Assembly: GCF_900119185.1 (NCBI RefSeq)
Contig: NZ_FPJE01000003.1
Span: 248,001 to 312,000 of the forward strand
Direction of reading: 5' to 3'
Length of the DNA stretch: 64,000 nt
DNA from: Sinomicrobium oceani
GTDB taxonomy: Bacteria > Bacteroidota > Bacteroidia > Flavobacteriales > Flavobacteriaceae
Position numbers and translations under genes: made by a program. Under the pieces are notes generated by a model. That model saw only the letters and a program-made list of their open reading frames with translations. It was not told where the DNA came from and did not search any database. Shown here piece by piece: positions 16,497 through 26,056 of this stretch (within the stretch, counting starts at the first letter, position 1; each line of letters opens with the position of its first letter).

Positions 16497-18977
16497 TTAT
16501 TCCACCATAAACAAGGCATTTGCAAAAATCAGTTTGCCGTTTTCCCAGAACCCCCGGAACAGCGGGTTGTCTACCATATATACAATATGTCCTTTTCCAT
16601 AGTCATGTACACCGAATACAAGCGTGTTGGCAATGTTTTTCCGTGCTTCACTACCGGCAAACCCTGAAAGGGGACTTCCGTCCTTACCGATGTAGAATGC
16701 GTTTCCGCTTTCGAGCAGTTCAAAAGCGTTGCTACTTTGTTTAAGCGAATAGTAAGTGTCTTTATAACCGAAAGCGAGCGGATGGGTAGTGTCTGTCTCG
16801 GTAGCATATATAGCCCCGGTGATATTGTTCTTCACATAGTTCCGCTCCCAGGAATTGTAAGGGATGGGTTTAAACGGTGTTTTTTCATCTTCTTCCGGTT
16901 GTTTTTCTTGGAGTCCGAAATCTTTTTCTTCCTTCAGCGCATGTATAGACCCACCGATGGCAATGAGTTTCCCCCCGTTTTTTATCCATGTTTTTAAGGT
17001 GTTCATTCTGTTCTCATCCAGGTATTTTCCATAATTTCCTTCGGGGATGATGAGTACGTCATAAGAGGAAAGATCAACGTGATCCGCATAATCGGTATCC
17101 AGTACGGTTAACGGATATCCCAGCTGTTGTTCGAAAAAATGCCATACTTCTCCCGAAGAAAGGGTAGAAGCCGGTGAGCCGGTGAGTAGCGCCGCCCTGA
17201 TCTTTTTAACAGGTTTTACCGATGAAGAACCGAAATCCTTTCCACGGGTTACAAAACCGGTTACGGCAGCGGTAAGGTCACGATTGAATTTCCGTGCGAG
17301 GGTTGCGAGTGTTTCCGTAAAATTTTTGCTCCCGGCATTATCTGTTTTGGTAATGATAAGACTTCCGCTCGCAAAATTTTTGTCCGAAACGGTAAAAGCT
17401 TCTTCACTGTAGCGTACCCGGATACCTTTTTCCAGCATAGCAGCAAGAAAACGCGCATCGTTCATGCTTTTCCATGTACACACATAAGCATAGGTATCTG
17501 CAACAGGAGAAAACGGTGTGGGATCTGATGGAGCGCTATTGGAATTACCACTTACCATACTGTGTTCTGTGGCTATGGCATGAAGACCATAGGCATAGGG
17601 TAGTGCCCAGGCTGTAATATCATAGGTAAGGGAGTCGTTCAGCCTGGTCTTAGGTTCGAATAAGACTTTGACCAGGGTACTTTTGGGTTGGTCGGACGGA
17701 ATAATGAGGTCTCCCTTTTTTGTTTTCATGCTTCCTGTTTTTCCCGTAGCGTAATCGAGACCTTTGACCGTGGTTTCCCCCGGGAAGCTGTATCGGATAT
17801 GATGTTTGTCGAGCAGGTCGGTAAGCAAACGTATATGATCCTTGTCGCCACTGAGGACATAATTCCGGTATTTGTAATTCCGGTTCGCATAGAATTTCCC
17901 GAATTCTTCATTGAGTTTTACGGCATTCCCGGAAGCGATCTCTACCGTAGAGATCCCTGTGGTATAATGGTGGTCCAGCCGGTCTCTGAGGGTCAGGGTA
18001 TCTTTGCCGGATGTAATAACACCCAGGCCGGCCCTGCCGCTGCCGCCCTGTTCGTAGGTCATTCCGATACTGCCACTGTACATGGGGTAGGTATCTCCGT
18101 AGCTTGGGTACAGCAGGTCAAAGACTTCCTTGGTAAAGTACAGCCAGCCTTCCTTGTCGAAATACCGGGCATGATTTTTTCCGATCGCTACCTGGAAATC
18201 TTTTTGCCAGTCTGTTATTACTTCATGGACGGGTTCTGCCCCGGGAGCGAAGTAGTAGGGGGCATCCATGCCCTGTTCGTGAAAATCGGCATGGATATGG
18301 GGAAGCCACTGATTGAATAGTGCCACCCGCTGTATGCTTTCTTTTTGTGTAAGCCAGGCCCAGTCCCGGTTCAGGTCGAACATATAGTGGTTTGGCCGCC
18401 CGTTGAGCCAGGGTTCGTGGTGTTCCTTACTGTCGGGATTGACGTGGTTGGGATGATGGACAAACTGGTTGTACCAGTTGACATAACGGTCCCTGCCATC
18501 GGGATTGACACAGGGATCGATAATAACTACGGTATTGTCCAGCCATGCCTTGTGTTTCGATAGGAGGTCATAGGCAGTTTGCATCGATGCTTCCGTACTC
18601 ACACTTTCGTTGCCGTGGACATTGTAACTCAGCCACACGATAGCTTTGTCATTAGTGGTCTTTTCTTCGAGTGACTTCATATGGGTTTCCCTGATCTGCT
18701 CCAGGGCACCGATATTGGCCGGGGAAGAGATATAGCAGAGGATGAGCTCGCGGTGTTCGTAAGTTTCCCCATAGGTTTGCAACCGAACCCTGTCTGGCAC
18801 TGCCGCTGCAAGATGACGATAATATTCGACGACCCGGTACTGTCTTGTAAAGCGGGTCCCGAGCTCGTATCCCAGAAATTCGGAAGGTGATCGTAATTGT
18901 TGCGCCGTAACTGTCAGTGAAAACAGGACAAAAAGACATATCCATGCAGGATGAGAACGGTGGTGACAGCTATTCAT
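16497..18977 (-). CDS. Exported M14 zinc carboxypeptidase with C-terminal amidotransferase-like domain
   Basis: 826 residues with a signal peptide (ICLFVLFSLTVTAQ, cleaved near residue 26). The M14 domain (about 40-360) has the HxxE zinc motif at H121 and E124 (VHGNES), the downstream VNPDGRDR segment, and the third zinc His in HADFHE (about 229-233). The catalytic Glu is probably in TVEIASGN. After about residue 590 a second domain (AALLTGSP ... YDVLIIPEGNYG ... GGKLIAIGG) resembles a class I glutamine amidotransferase-like fold without an evident catalytic Cys. Large exported M14 peptidases of this layout are typical of Bacteroidota and likely degrade proteins for nutrition. Confidence 0.85.
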   Translation of the reverse strand: MNSCHHRSHPAWICLFVLFSLTVTAQQLRSPSEFLGYELGTRFTRQYRVVEYYRHLAAAVPDRVRLQTYGETYEHRELILCYISSPANIGALEQIRETHMKSLEEKTTNDKAIVWLSYNVHGNESVSTEASMQTAYDLLSKHKAWLDNTVVIIDPCVNPDGRDRYVNWYNQFVHHPNHVNPDSKEHHEPWLNGRPNHYMFDLNRDWAWLTQKESIQRVALFNQWLPHIHADFHEQGMDAPYYFAPGAEPVHEVITDWQKDFQVAIGKNHARYFDKEGWLYFTKEVFDLLYPSYGDTYPMYSGSIGMTYEQGGSGRAGLGVITSGKDTLTLRDRLDHHYTTGISTVEIASGNAVKLNEEFGKFYANRNYKYRNYVLSGDKDHIRLLTDLLDKHHIRYSFPGETTVKGLDYATGKTGSMKTKKGDLIIPSDQPKSTLVKVLFEPKTRLNDSLTYDITAWALPYAYGLHAIATEHSMVSGNSNSAPSDPTPFSPVADTYAYVCTWKSMNDARFLAAMLEKGIRVRYSEEAFTVSDKNFASGSLIITKTDNAGSKNFTETLATLARKFNRDLTAAVTGFVTRGKDFGSSSVKPVKKIRAALLTGSPASTLSSGEVWHFFEQQLGYPLTVLDTDYADHVDLSSYDVLIIPEGNYGKYLDENRMNTLKTWIKNGGKLIAIGGSIHALKEEKDFGLQEKQPEEDEKTPFKPIPYNSWERNYVKNNITGAIYATETDTTHPLAFGYKDTYYSLKQSSNAFELLESGNAFYIGKDGSPLSGFAGSEARKNIANTLVFGVHDYGKGHIVYMVDNPLFRGFWENGKLIFANALFMVE

Positions 18978-19431
18978 AATGGGTTTGATGTTTTTCTTGT
19001 AGTCAACGTACTTGATATACTGACGAAAATAGCCTTTTTTTCAATCAATACGACGGATCATTCCTGTAAAATATGCTTTTTTGACGGGTCCTTAAAATAG
19101 AACAGATAAACTGTTTTTATTTTAATCTTAGGGAAAACATGTATGCGCTGAAAAACATATTGTTATTTAAGGCCAGATTTCAGACTACATCCTACAAACT
19201 AATAACTCCGAACACCCCACTGCTTTTTTTCTGAATCTCGTTTGCATGTTTCAAAGCGGTATGTGGTATAAATATTATCGGCCCTTGTTCTCATTTTTTC
19301 GCAGAAAGGAGCTTTGCTTTTTTTCGGAAATGAAATTATGGTGTTAAAGGATAAGGAGACCTGTGCAACCAGGTTTTTTATACCTACTTTTGCACATTCC
19401 TGTTACAAAATCCAGATACGATTTATTTGAA
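18978..19431. promoter_or_regulatory. Divergent intergenic region before the MFS gene
   Basis: No open frame. TACTTTTG at 19385-19392 fits the -7 consensus for the exporter gene and lies 40 bp before its ATG; no convincing -33 TTG. A small inverted repeat (ACCTG-tgcaac-CAGGT) overlaps the region just upstream and could be an operator. Confidence 0.4.
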
Positions 19432-20643
19432 ATGACTAAGAAACAACAGCATGTCCTGATTGTTATATTGGGCTTTATAGCCGCTTTAGGACCCTTTTCC
19501 ATAGATATGTACCTCCCGGGATTTCCGGCGATAGCCAAAGATCTCAACACGGACGATGCGCACGTGTCCCTGACACTGACAACCTATTTTATAGGAATAT
19601 CCGTGGGACAGCTTATCTACGGGCCATTACTCGATCGTTTCGGGCGCAAAAAACCTTTGCTTGCCGGGCTCGCTATCTATGCGCTGGCTGCATTGGGGTG
19701 TGCCTGGGCTCCGAATATTTGGTGGCTTATCGGGATGCGACTCATACTGGCCCTGGGCGGATGTGTGGGGATGGTAGCTTACAGTGCTATAATCCGCGAT
19801 CGTTTTCCGGTAGATGAAGTAGCAAAAGTCTTCTCTTCTATATTACTGGTTATGGGGGTAGCCCCTATAATAGCCCCGACCCTGGGTGGATTTTTTACAG
19901 GGAACCTCGGCTGGCGTTCCATTTTTATTTTTCTCTTTATCATAGCCCTGGTACTCATGACGGTAATTCATTTCTTTTTGGAGGAAAGCAAGGGGCATGA
20001 CAAAGAGGTGTCTCTCAAGCCCGGGAGCATTGCCGTAAATTATGCTGCCGTACTTCGGAACAGTGACTTTATGCTGTATGGCCTTTCCGGAAGTATTGCC
20101 ATGGCTATTATGTTTGCCTATGTCTCTGGAATACCGTTTGTTCTCATGAAGCTTTACGGGGTATCCGAGACCACCTTCGGCTGGATGTTCGGGATTAATG
20201 CTTTCGGCTTTATTGCCGGAAGCCAGCTCAACCGTTACCTGCTCAATCGTTTTGACGTGGTCAGTCTTACCCTGAGGACATCTTTTATACAGCTCATCCT
20301 GACGGTGATTTTTATGATAGGGGTTTGGCAATACGAACTTCCGCTACCTGTTTTTGCTGTATTGCTCTTTTGTGTGCTTTTCCTGTTGGGATTTATCAAC
20401 CCGAACTCTACAGCCTTATCACTTCGTTCCTTTTCCAGCAATATCGGATCGGCATCGGCGATGAACGGCAGTTTTAAAATGGGAGCAGGAGCTGCTATTT
20501 CTGCATTGATGGGGGTGCTGTACGACGGGACGAAACTTCCCATGGTATTGTTGATATTCCTGATGTCCCTGATTTCTTTTGTATTGCTCCTCATAGCCGG
20601 CAGAAAGGCCCGGCTGATAAAAAAGCAGGCAGCATACCGGTAA
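19432..20643 (+). CDS. MFS drug-resistance transporter, Bcr/CflA family
   Basis: 403 residues from ATG at 19432 (an upstream in-frame start at 19363 is unlikely, as it lies before the -7 box). Twelve membrane segments are expected from the hydrophobic pattern. Loop 2-3 has the MFS motif YGPLLDRFGRKKP; the N-terminus FSIDMYLPGFPAIAKDL is the hallmark of the Bcr/CflA subfamily, proton-driven exporters of bicyclomycin, chloramphenicol or similar compounds. The actual substrate cannot be read from sequence. No local regulator. Confidence 0.88.
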   Translation: MTKKQQHVLIVILGFIAALGPFSIDMYLPGFPAIAKDLNTDDAHVSLTLTTYFIGISVGQLIYGPLLDRFGRKKPLLAGLAIYALAALGCAWAPNIWWLIGMRLILALGGCVGMVAYSAIIRDRFPVDEVAKVFSSILLVMGVAPIIAPTLGGFFTGNLGWRSIFIFLFIIALVLMTVIHFFLEESKGHDKEVSLKPGSIAVNYAAVLRNSDFMLYGLSGSIAMAIMFAYVSGIPFVLMKLYGVSETTFGWMFGINAFGFIAGSQLNRYLLNRFDVVSLTLRTSFIQLILTVIFMIGVWQYELPLPVFAVLLFCVLFLLGFINPNSTALSLRSFSSNIGSASAMNGSFKMGAGAAISALMGVLYDGTKLPMVLLIFLMSLISFVLLLIAGRKARLIKKQAAYR

Positions 20644-20729
20644 CGATCGTTATACATGCTGCTTTGATGTAAGCGGAGAGCATAGTCCTGTTTTGTTACG
20701 TCAGGGCAATGGACAGTATTCCAAAAATA

Positions 20730-20757
20730 AAACCCCGCATCGAAAGACGCAGGGTTT
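20730..20757. ncRNA. Stable hairpin, terminator or part of a small RNA
   Basis: AAACCCCGCATC (20730-20741) and GACGCAGGGTTT (20746-20757) form a 12-bp stem with G-U pairs. On the plus strand the loop is GAAA, a GNRA tetraloop. On the minus strand the stem is followed by TTTTATTTTT, a good terminator, yet no minus-strand gene ends here. Next to it, 20758-20800 holds repeated AACTAACC units and a 5-codon frame (MKKTN). This suggests a small RNA or leader; the direction is not settled. The rest of 20644-21046 shows only the uvrA terminator. Confidence 0.45.
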
Positions 20758-20991
20758 CATCAACTAACCAACCAAAATTATGAAAAAAACTAACTAACCG
20801 TTTTAAGGTATGCTGCAAAGTTCAAATAGCATGCCAAACATCTCAGGCTTTTATAACTACCGTAGTTAAATGCTTGTTAAATGGCGATAGTGTATAACAG
20901 GTGAAGATGAGGTTTACTGTTTCCGGGGAGCAGGAACCTGGCAAGTATTCCGGCAAGGGAGTGTCGGGGCGCGACTGTCCGGAAATAATAA

Positions 20992-21018
20992 GGGGCCGGT
21001 CTGATATGGCCGGCCCTT
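20992..21018 (-). terminator. Rho-independent terminator of uvrA
   Basis: A GC-rich stem (GGGGCCGG with CCGGCCC across a TCTGATATGG loop) lies 29 bp after the uvrA stop, and on the minus strand is followed by a T-rich stretch. Confidence 0.75.
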
Positions 21019-21046
21019 GTGCATTGTTGCAATACGGCTGCTACGA

Positions 21047-23827
21047 TCAGAGTTTTTCTTCGAGATACCGGGCTGTGAATGATTTTTTATTCTTAGCAAC
21101 TTCTTCCGGAGTTCCCTCGGCAATAACGGTACCACCTTTTTCTCCGCCTTCCGGTCCGAGGTCTATAATGTAATCGGCACATTTTATAAGCTCCAGGTTG
21201 TGTTCTACCACAACAACAGAGTGGCCTTTCTCTATGAGCGCATTAAAAGAAGCAAGCAGTTTTTTGATATCGTGGAAATGCAGTCCCGTTGTCGGCTCGT
21301 CGAAAATAAACAAGGTCTTTTCGTCGGTATTCCCTTTAGACAGGAAGGAGGCAAGTTTGATCCGTTGTGCCTCTCCTCCGGAGAGGGTAGAGGAAGACTG
21401 TCCGAGCGTGACATATCCCAGTCCTACATCCTGTAATGGTTGGAGTTTGTTAATGATTTTTTTCTGCTTGTGCTTCCCGAAGAATTCAATAGCATCGTCT
21501 ATGGTAAGAGTGAGTACATCATTGATGTTCTTGCCTTCGAAGGTTACTTCCAGGATCTCCTTTTTAAACCGTTTTCCTTTACAGGTTTCGCAAGGCAGGA
21601 CCACATCGGCCATAAACTGCATTTCTATGGTGACCTCTCCTTCCCCCTTACAGGTTTCGCAACGACCGCCATCTACGTTAAATGAAAAGTGTTTGGGTTG
21701 GTATCCGCGGATTTTAGCCAGTTTCTGGGCCGTAAACAAAGCCCGTATATCGTCGTATGCCTTGATGTAGGTCACGGGATTGGAACGCGAAGACCGCCCT
21801 ATGGGGTTCTGGTTGATAAATTCTACCGATTTGAGCGAACTGTATTCTCCGTCTACGGTGGTATATTTACCCGCCTTTTCTCCATATCCGCCGGTCTCCT
21901 TGAGGATTACAGGGTATAGTATTTTTTTAACCAGGGAACTCTTTCCGCTTCCGGATACACCGGTGACTACGGTAAGCATATTCAGGGGAAAGGTTACCTC
22001 AATATTTTTGAGATTATTTTCCCGTGCTCCTTTGATATGTACATGATTTTTGGACGTTCTTCGCTTTGGCGGTACTTCGATCTGTTTTCGTCCGCTGAGA
22101 TAATCTCCGGTGAGGGAATGCGATTTCAGAATGTCTTTGTAATTACCGTAGGCTACGACTTCTCCGCCTAAAGTTCCGGCTTCCGGTCCGATATCGATAA
22201 TGACATCTGCCGCTTTCATGATATCTTCATCGTGCTCTACCACAATGACTGTATTTCCCAGGTCCCGAAGCGACCGTAGAACGGTAATCAGTTTTTCGGT
22301 ATCTTTCGGGTGTAATCCTATACTCGGTTCGTCGAGAATGTACATGGAGCCTACCAGGCTGCTCCCGAGAGAAGTGGCGAGATTTATGCGCTGTGATTCT
22401 CCCCCGGACAGCGAGTTCGATTTCCGGTTCAGGGTCAGGTATTCCAGGCCGACATCCGAGAGAAACATCAGTCGGTTGTTGATCTCTTTGAGTAACCTGC
22501 CCGCTACTTTCTGTTCGTAGCCGGAAAGTCTGATACTTTTGAAAAAGTCTGCAAGGTGATGCAGGGGCATTTCTACGAGTTCCGATATGGTATGATGATC
22601 TACTTTAACATAATCGGCCTCTTTTCGCAGTCTTCTGCCTTTACATTCCGGACACTTGGTTTTTCCGCGGTATCGCGACAACATGACACGGTTTTGTATT
22701 TTGTAATTTTTTTCTTCGAGTTCTGCAAAAAAGTCATTCAGCCCGGTAAAATAAGAGTTACCATCCCATACGAGTTGTTTCTGGGCTTCGGTAAGTTCAA
22801 ACCAGGGTTTATGGATCGGAAAATCAAACTTATAAGCATTGTTGACCAGTTGGTCACGGTACCAGCTCATACTTTCTCCCCGCCATGGAAAAACGGCATT
22901 TTCGTAGACCGACAATCCGGAGTTCGGGATCACCAGGTCTTCGTCTATACCTATAATATCCCCGTAACCTTCGCACCTGGGACAGGCTCCGAACGGATTG
23001 TTAAAGCTGAACAGGTGTATATTCGGTTCGAGAAACTGTATACCGTCTTTTTCGAATTTATTACTGAAAGACGTTTGTTTCCCATTGCTCATATCCTCTA
23101 TAATACATTCGCCTTTTCCTTCGAAAAAAGCGGTTTCCACCGCATCGGAGAGCCGGTTGATGAAATCTTCGTCATCCGGCCGCGCGATAATACGATCGAC
23201 CACCAGGTAAAAGTCCCGGTCGATCTCCGTGTCGATGTCCTCGATACGGACCACCTGGTCTCCGTATTTGATACGGGCGTATCCCTGCTGAGCCAGGATC
23301 TTGATGCTTTCCAGTACTCCGCGATGATCCGGAATATGTACCGGGGCGAGAAGCAGTAACCTGGAACCCGGTTCATAGCCGTTGACAAAATCCACGACGT
23401 CGGTTACCGTATTTTTCTTTACTTCATCTCCGGAAACAGGAGAGAATGTTTTTCCGATACGGGCGTAAAGCAACTTCAGGTAATCATAGATTTCTGTAGT
23501 TGTGCCTACCGTCGAACGCGGATTGGTAGAGTTTACTTTTTGCTCTATGGCTATGGCCGGTGCGATCCCGCGGATATAATCGACCTTGGGTTTGTCAAGT
23601 CTGCCGAGAAACTGCCGGGCATATGAAGAAAGACTTTCCACATACCTGCGCTGACCTTCGGCATAAAGGGTGTCAAAAGCAAGACTGGATTTACCGGAAC
23701 CGGAAAGTCCCGTAATCACTACAAGTTTATTCCGGGGAATGGCAACATCCAGATTTTTGAGGTTGTGAAGCCGTGCTCCTTTGATAAGTATATTTTGTTT
23801 CGGGTCTAATAACGATATATCGGTCAT
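21047..23827 (-). CDS. uvrA: Excinuclease ABC subunit A
   Basis: 926 residues from ATG at 23827 ([12 protein letters not shown]); the frame is open up to 23890 but the added residues are not typical. Damage-recognition ATPase of nucleotide excision repair. Two ABC modules: Walker [10 protein letters not shown] near residue 40 and GVSGSGKSS near residue 625, signatures SLSGGESQR and TLSGGEAQR. Zinc fingers are formed by CPRCEGYG...CPECKGRR and CETCKGEG...CETCKGKR. Length and motifs fit the UvrA1 class. Monocistronic, with its own terminator. Confidence 0.96.
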   Translation of the reverse strand: MTDISLLDPKQNILIKGARLHNLKNLDVAIPRNKLVVITGLSGSGKSSLAFDTLYAEGQRRYVESLSSYARQFLGRLDKPKVDYIRGIAPAIAIEQKVNSTNPRSTVGTTTEIYDYLKLLYARIGKTFSPVSGDEVKKNTVTDVVDFVNGYEPGSRLLLLAPVHIPDHRGVLESIKILAQQGYARIKYGDQVVRIEDIDTEIDRDFYLVVDRIIARPDDEDFINRLSDAVETAFFEGKGECIIEDMSNGKQTSFSNKFEKDGIQFLEPNIHLFSFNNPFGACPRCEGYGDIIGIDEDLVIPNSGLSVYENAVFPWRGESMSWYRDQLVNNAYKFDFPIHKPWFELTEAQKQLVWDGNSYFTGLNDFFAELEEKNYKIQNRVMLSRYRGKTKCPECKGRRLRKEADYVKVDHHTISELVEMPLHHLADFFKSIRLSGYEQKVAGRLLKEINNRLMFLSDVGLEYLTLNRKSNSLSGGESQRINLATSLGSSLVGSMYILDEPSIGLHPKDTEKLITVLRSLRDLGNTVIVVEHDEDIMKAADVIIDIGPEAGTLGGEVVAYGNYKDILKSHSLTGDYLSGRKQIEVPPKRRTSKNHVHIKGARENNLKNIEVTFPLNMLTVVTGVSGSGKSSLVKKILYPVILKETGGYGEKAGKYTTVDGEYSSLKSVEFINQNPIGRSSRSNPVTYIKAYDDIRALFTAQKLAKIRGYQPKHFSFNVDGGRCETCKGEGEVTIEMQFMADVVLPCETCKGKRFKKEILEVTFEGKNINDVLTLTIDDAIEFFGKHKQKKIINKLQPLQDVGLGYVTLGQSSSTLSGGEAQRIKLASFLSKGNTDEKTLFIFDEPTTGLHFHDIKKLLASFNALIEKGHSVVVVEHNLELIKCADYIIDLGPEGGEKGGTVIAEGTPEEVAKNKKSFTARYLEEKL

Positions 23828-23992
23828 ATGCTGAAAAAAGGAAAAATACAAAGATAACGCATAATAAAGCAATGGAAAAAACAGTTTCATTTTTTATGAT
23901 CTATCTGTATCCGTTTTAGGGTTTTACCCGATCGGTAGCAGATTCCGGAAGGCTTACATTTTTAATATTTTTCGGAAAATCTGATTTAATAT

Positions 23993-24024
23993 TTGCATTT
24001 ATTTAAGGAATGTTATTATATTTG
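23993..24024 (+). promoter_or_regulatory. Promoter of the ECF sigma gene
   Basis: TTG (23993-23995), a 21-bp spacer and TATATTTG (24017-24024) match the Bacteroidota consensus used by the primary sigma factor. The leader to the ATG at 24146 is about 115 nt and shows no open frame. Confidence 0.7.
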
Positions 24025-24145
24025 GCCAGCAAAACGTTAAAAAAAAGCACCGTATAGACCATAAAATTACTTTTTAGAAATAGAAAATAGGAGACTGTAT
24101 TTGCCTTTGGCACATACTTAACTTTCGATTAAAAAGTAATATATT

Positions 24146-24730
24146 ATGGAGCAACTTCTTCAGGATTCAGCTTTAGTAGAACAGTACTTGGCCGGTGATG
24201 AAATCGCGTTGGAAACGCTGATCAACCGACATTCACAAAGAGTTTATAGTTTTATTTTTTCTAAGGTATTCGACAAGGATATTGCAGAAGACATTTTTCA
24301 GGATACCTTTATCAAAGTTATCAAAACCCTGAAAAGAGGAGCGTACAATGAGGAAGGAAAATTTCTGCCATGGGTAATGCGTATCGCCCATAACCTGATC
24401 ATCGATCATTTCCGGAAAAATACGAGAATGCCGAAATTCGAAGGTAACGACGATTTCAATATCTTTTCCGTAATCAGTGATAATGCACTGAATGTTGAAA
24501 AACAGATTATCAAGGATCAGGTGGAAGATGATGTAAGGAGACTTATCCTGGAGCTTCCTGCAGACCAGCAGGAAGTGCTTATGATGCGGATGTACAAAGA
24601 TATGAGCTTTAAGGAGATCTCGGAGATCACCGGAGTAAGTATCAATACGGCCCTGGGCAGGATGCGTTATGCCATTATTAACCTCCGTAAGATCGTGGAG
24701 AAAAATAACATTGTTTTAACAAATCAATAA
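24146..24730 (+). CDS. ECF-type RNA polymerase sigma factor
   Basis: 194 residues. Region 2 (about 25-95) includes the DIAEDIFQDTFIKVIKTL core and WVMRIAHNLIIDHFRK; region 4 (about 130-185) includes ELPADQQEVLMMRMYKDMSFKEISEITGVSINTALGRM, a helix-turn-helix that reads the -35 element. There is no anti-sigma factor gene next to it; instead a 47-residue protein follows after 62 bp behind a structured leader. Target genes are unknown. Confidence 0.92.
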   Translation: MEQLLQDSALVEQYLAGDEIALETLINRHSQRVYSFIFSKVFDKDIAEDIFQDTFIKVIKTLKRGAYNEEGKFLPWVMRIAHNLIIDHFRKNTRMPKFEGNDDFNIFSVISDNALNVEKQIIKDQVEDDVRRLILELPADQQEVLMMRMYKDMSFKEISEITGVSINTALGRMRYAIINLRKIVEKNNIVLTNQ

Positions 24731-24740
24731 TGCAATATAA

Positions 24741-24805
24741 AAAGATTTGCCGCGTTCTTAGTAGTAAGAACACCTAAAAGTTATAAACCAGCATGGCAAA
24801 TCTTT
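24741..24805 (+). promoter_or_regulatory. RNA structure covering the start of the 47-residue ORF
   Basis: AAAGATTTGCC (24741-24751) is perfectly complementary to GGCAAATCTTT (24795-24805), which contains the last base of the ATG (24793-24795) and codons 2-4 of the small gene. Inside lies a second hairpin, GTTCTTA-gtag-TAAGAAC (24754-24771). The start codon would be at the foot of an 11-bp helix, so the fold could control translation. Seen directly in sequence; the regulatory role is inference. Confidence 0.6.
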
Positions 24806-24936
24806 ACACTAAAAAATCATCAAATTACAAGAAACTCGGTCCAAAGCAGGAAACTATTGATTTTTTGCTCAATTATTCCAAAGCCCTTCGTGTGGTAGAC
24901 TATCAGGAAATAAAATTCGAGACCGTATTAAACTGA
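24793..24936 (+). CDS. 47-residue conserved-looking protein downstream of the sigma factor
   Basis: MANLYTKKSSNYKKLGPKQE... ends in KFETVLN. It is basic at the N-terminus and helical in the middle (TIDFLLNYSKAL). I recall nearly identical short proteins in other flavobacteria, which fits a real gene, but I know no function. It follows the ECF sigma factor on the same strand, so it may be a regulator or target of that system. The start is fixed by a single ATG, overlapped by the RNA stem at 24795-24805. Confidence 0.7.
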   Translation: MANLYTKKSSNYKKLGPKQETIDFLLNYSKALRVVDYQEIKFETVLN

Positions 24937-25033
24937 ATTAAATCACATTCAGGAAACCGTTTTTCAAAAGAACAGGTTTATTTCCAAGATACTGCCCTTT
25001 ACCCCCAAAGTGCGATGTTTCCCCGGAATAAAC

Positions 25034-25705
25034 TTATGATTTGGAAGACGGTTTCTTCTTTTTATAATACTCGTCCAGTACCGATTTCCTTCCGGCCTTT
25101 TTGGTAATCACATCTTTTTCCAGGTCCCATCCACGCGCAGGCGAATATTGCCGGGCATACCAAATGATCTGTAGGTGAAGCTTGTTCCATTTTTCTTTTG
25201 GAAATAGCCTTTTCGCATCTTTTTCGGTCTGGACAACGTTTTTACCGTTACTGAGACCCCAGCGATACATCATTCTGTGAATATGAGTGTCAACCGGAAA
25301 AGCGGGGATACCGAAAGCCTGAGACACTACAACACTTGCCGTTTTATGGCCCACAGCAGGAAGCGTCTCCAGCGCAGCCATATCAGCAGGGACCTCACCG
25401 CCATAGCTGTCGATAAGGATCTGCGATAATTCATAAATCCCCCTGGATTTCATCGGCGAAAGTCCGACCGGACGAATAATATCCTGTATTTCCTCCCGGG
25501 TAAGCCGGACCATGGCATACGGATTATCTGCTTTTGCAAACAAGAGGGGCGTAATCTGGTTTACCCGTACGTCGGTGCTTTGTGCGGAAAGAAGTACGGC
25601 AATAAGCAGGGTGTAAGGGTCTTTATGGTCAAGCGGGATCGGGATTTCGGGGTATATCTCTTCGAGCGTTTCCATAATGAACGCCACTTTTTGGGTTTTG
25701 GTCAT
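25034..25705 (-). CDS. nth: Endonuclease III-like DNA glycosylase without Fe-S cluster
   Basis: 223 residues. The helix-hairpin-helix and catalytic residues are present: Lys121 in LPAVGHKTAS and Asp139 in PVDTHIHR. These act in excision of oxidised pyrimidines with AP-lyase activity. The C-terminal four-cysteine motif that binds the 4Fe-4S cluster in E. coli Nth is absent (the region reads YSPARGWDLEKDVITKKAG); there is in fact no cysteine in the whole protein. The C-terminus is lysine-rich. Gene is isolated, between the small protein and bcp. Confidence 0.88.
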   Translation of the reverse strand: MTKTQKVAFIMETLEEIYPEIPIPLDHKDPYTLLIAVLLSAQSTDVRVNQITPLLFAKADNPYAMVRLTREEIQDIIRPVGLSPMKSRGIYELSQILIDSYGGEVPADMAALETLPAVGHKTASVVVSQAFGIPAFPVDTHIHRMMYRWGLSNGKNVVQTEKDAKRLFPKEKWNKLHLQIIWYARQYSPARGWDLEKDVITKKAGRKSVLDEYYKKKKPSSKS

Positions 25706-26056
25706 TTTTACATACTTTTGGCCGACTAAAATACATTATTTATCACGATATTTAAAGGACAGTATTACCATAGGGTTTCGGGAGATTTTATGCCCCGGAG
25801 AAAACGGTACCGGGAATGTGCAGTACGTGTAAAAGAAGGGAATCATATTTTTATTTCCGGTGATTTTATCTTATATTTTGTACAAGGATATAAAGAGTCA
25901 GCATACCGTATTTTGTAAAAAGAGCGGGCGGAGTATATGGTCTTGTCGGTGCACAGACATGGCCGTAATGACATCAGAAAAGAAAACGAAGCCCGAAGTT
26001 TCCGGCAGACCGGTGGAGAAGGCTTAAAAATATCTCAAATCTAAAATTCTATACAC
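25706..26056. other. Gene-free region between nth and bcp
   Basis: About 350 bp without a coding frame. It must hold the divergent promoters of nth and bcp, but I could not find a box that fits TAnnTTTG exactly in either direction. Nothing else seen. Confidence 0.4.

Noticed and set aside
22556-23359. Open frame of 267 codons on the plus strand
   Set aside because: Antisense shadow of uvrA; composition follows the complementary codons and no domain is visible.
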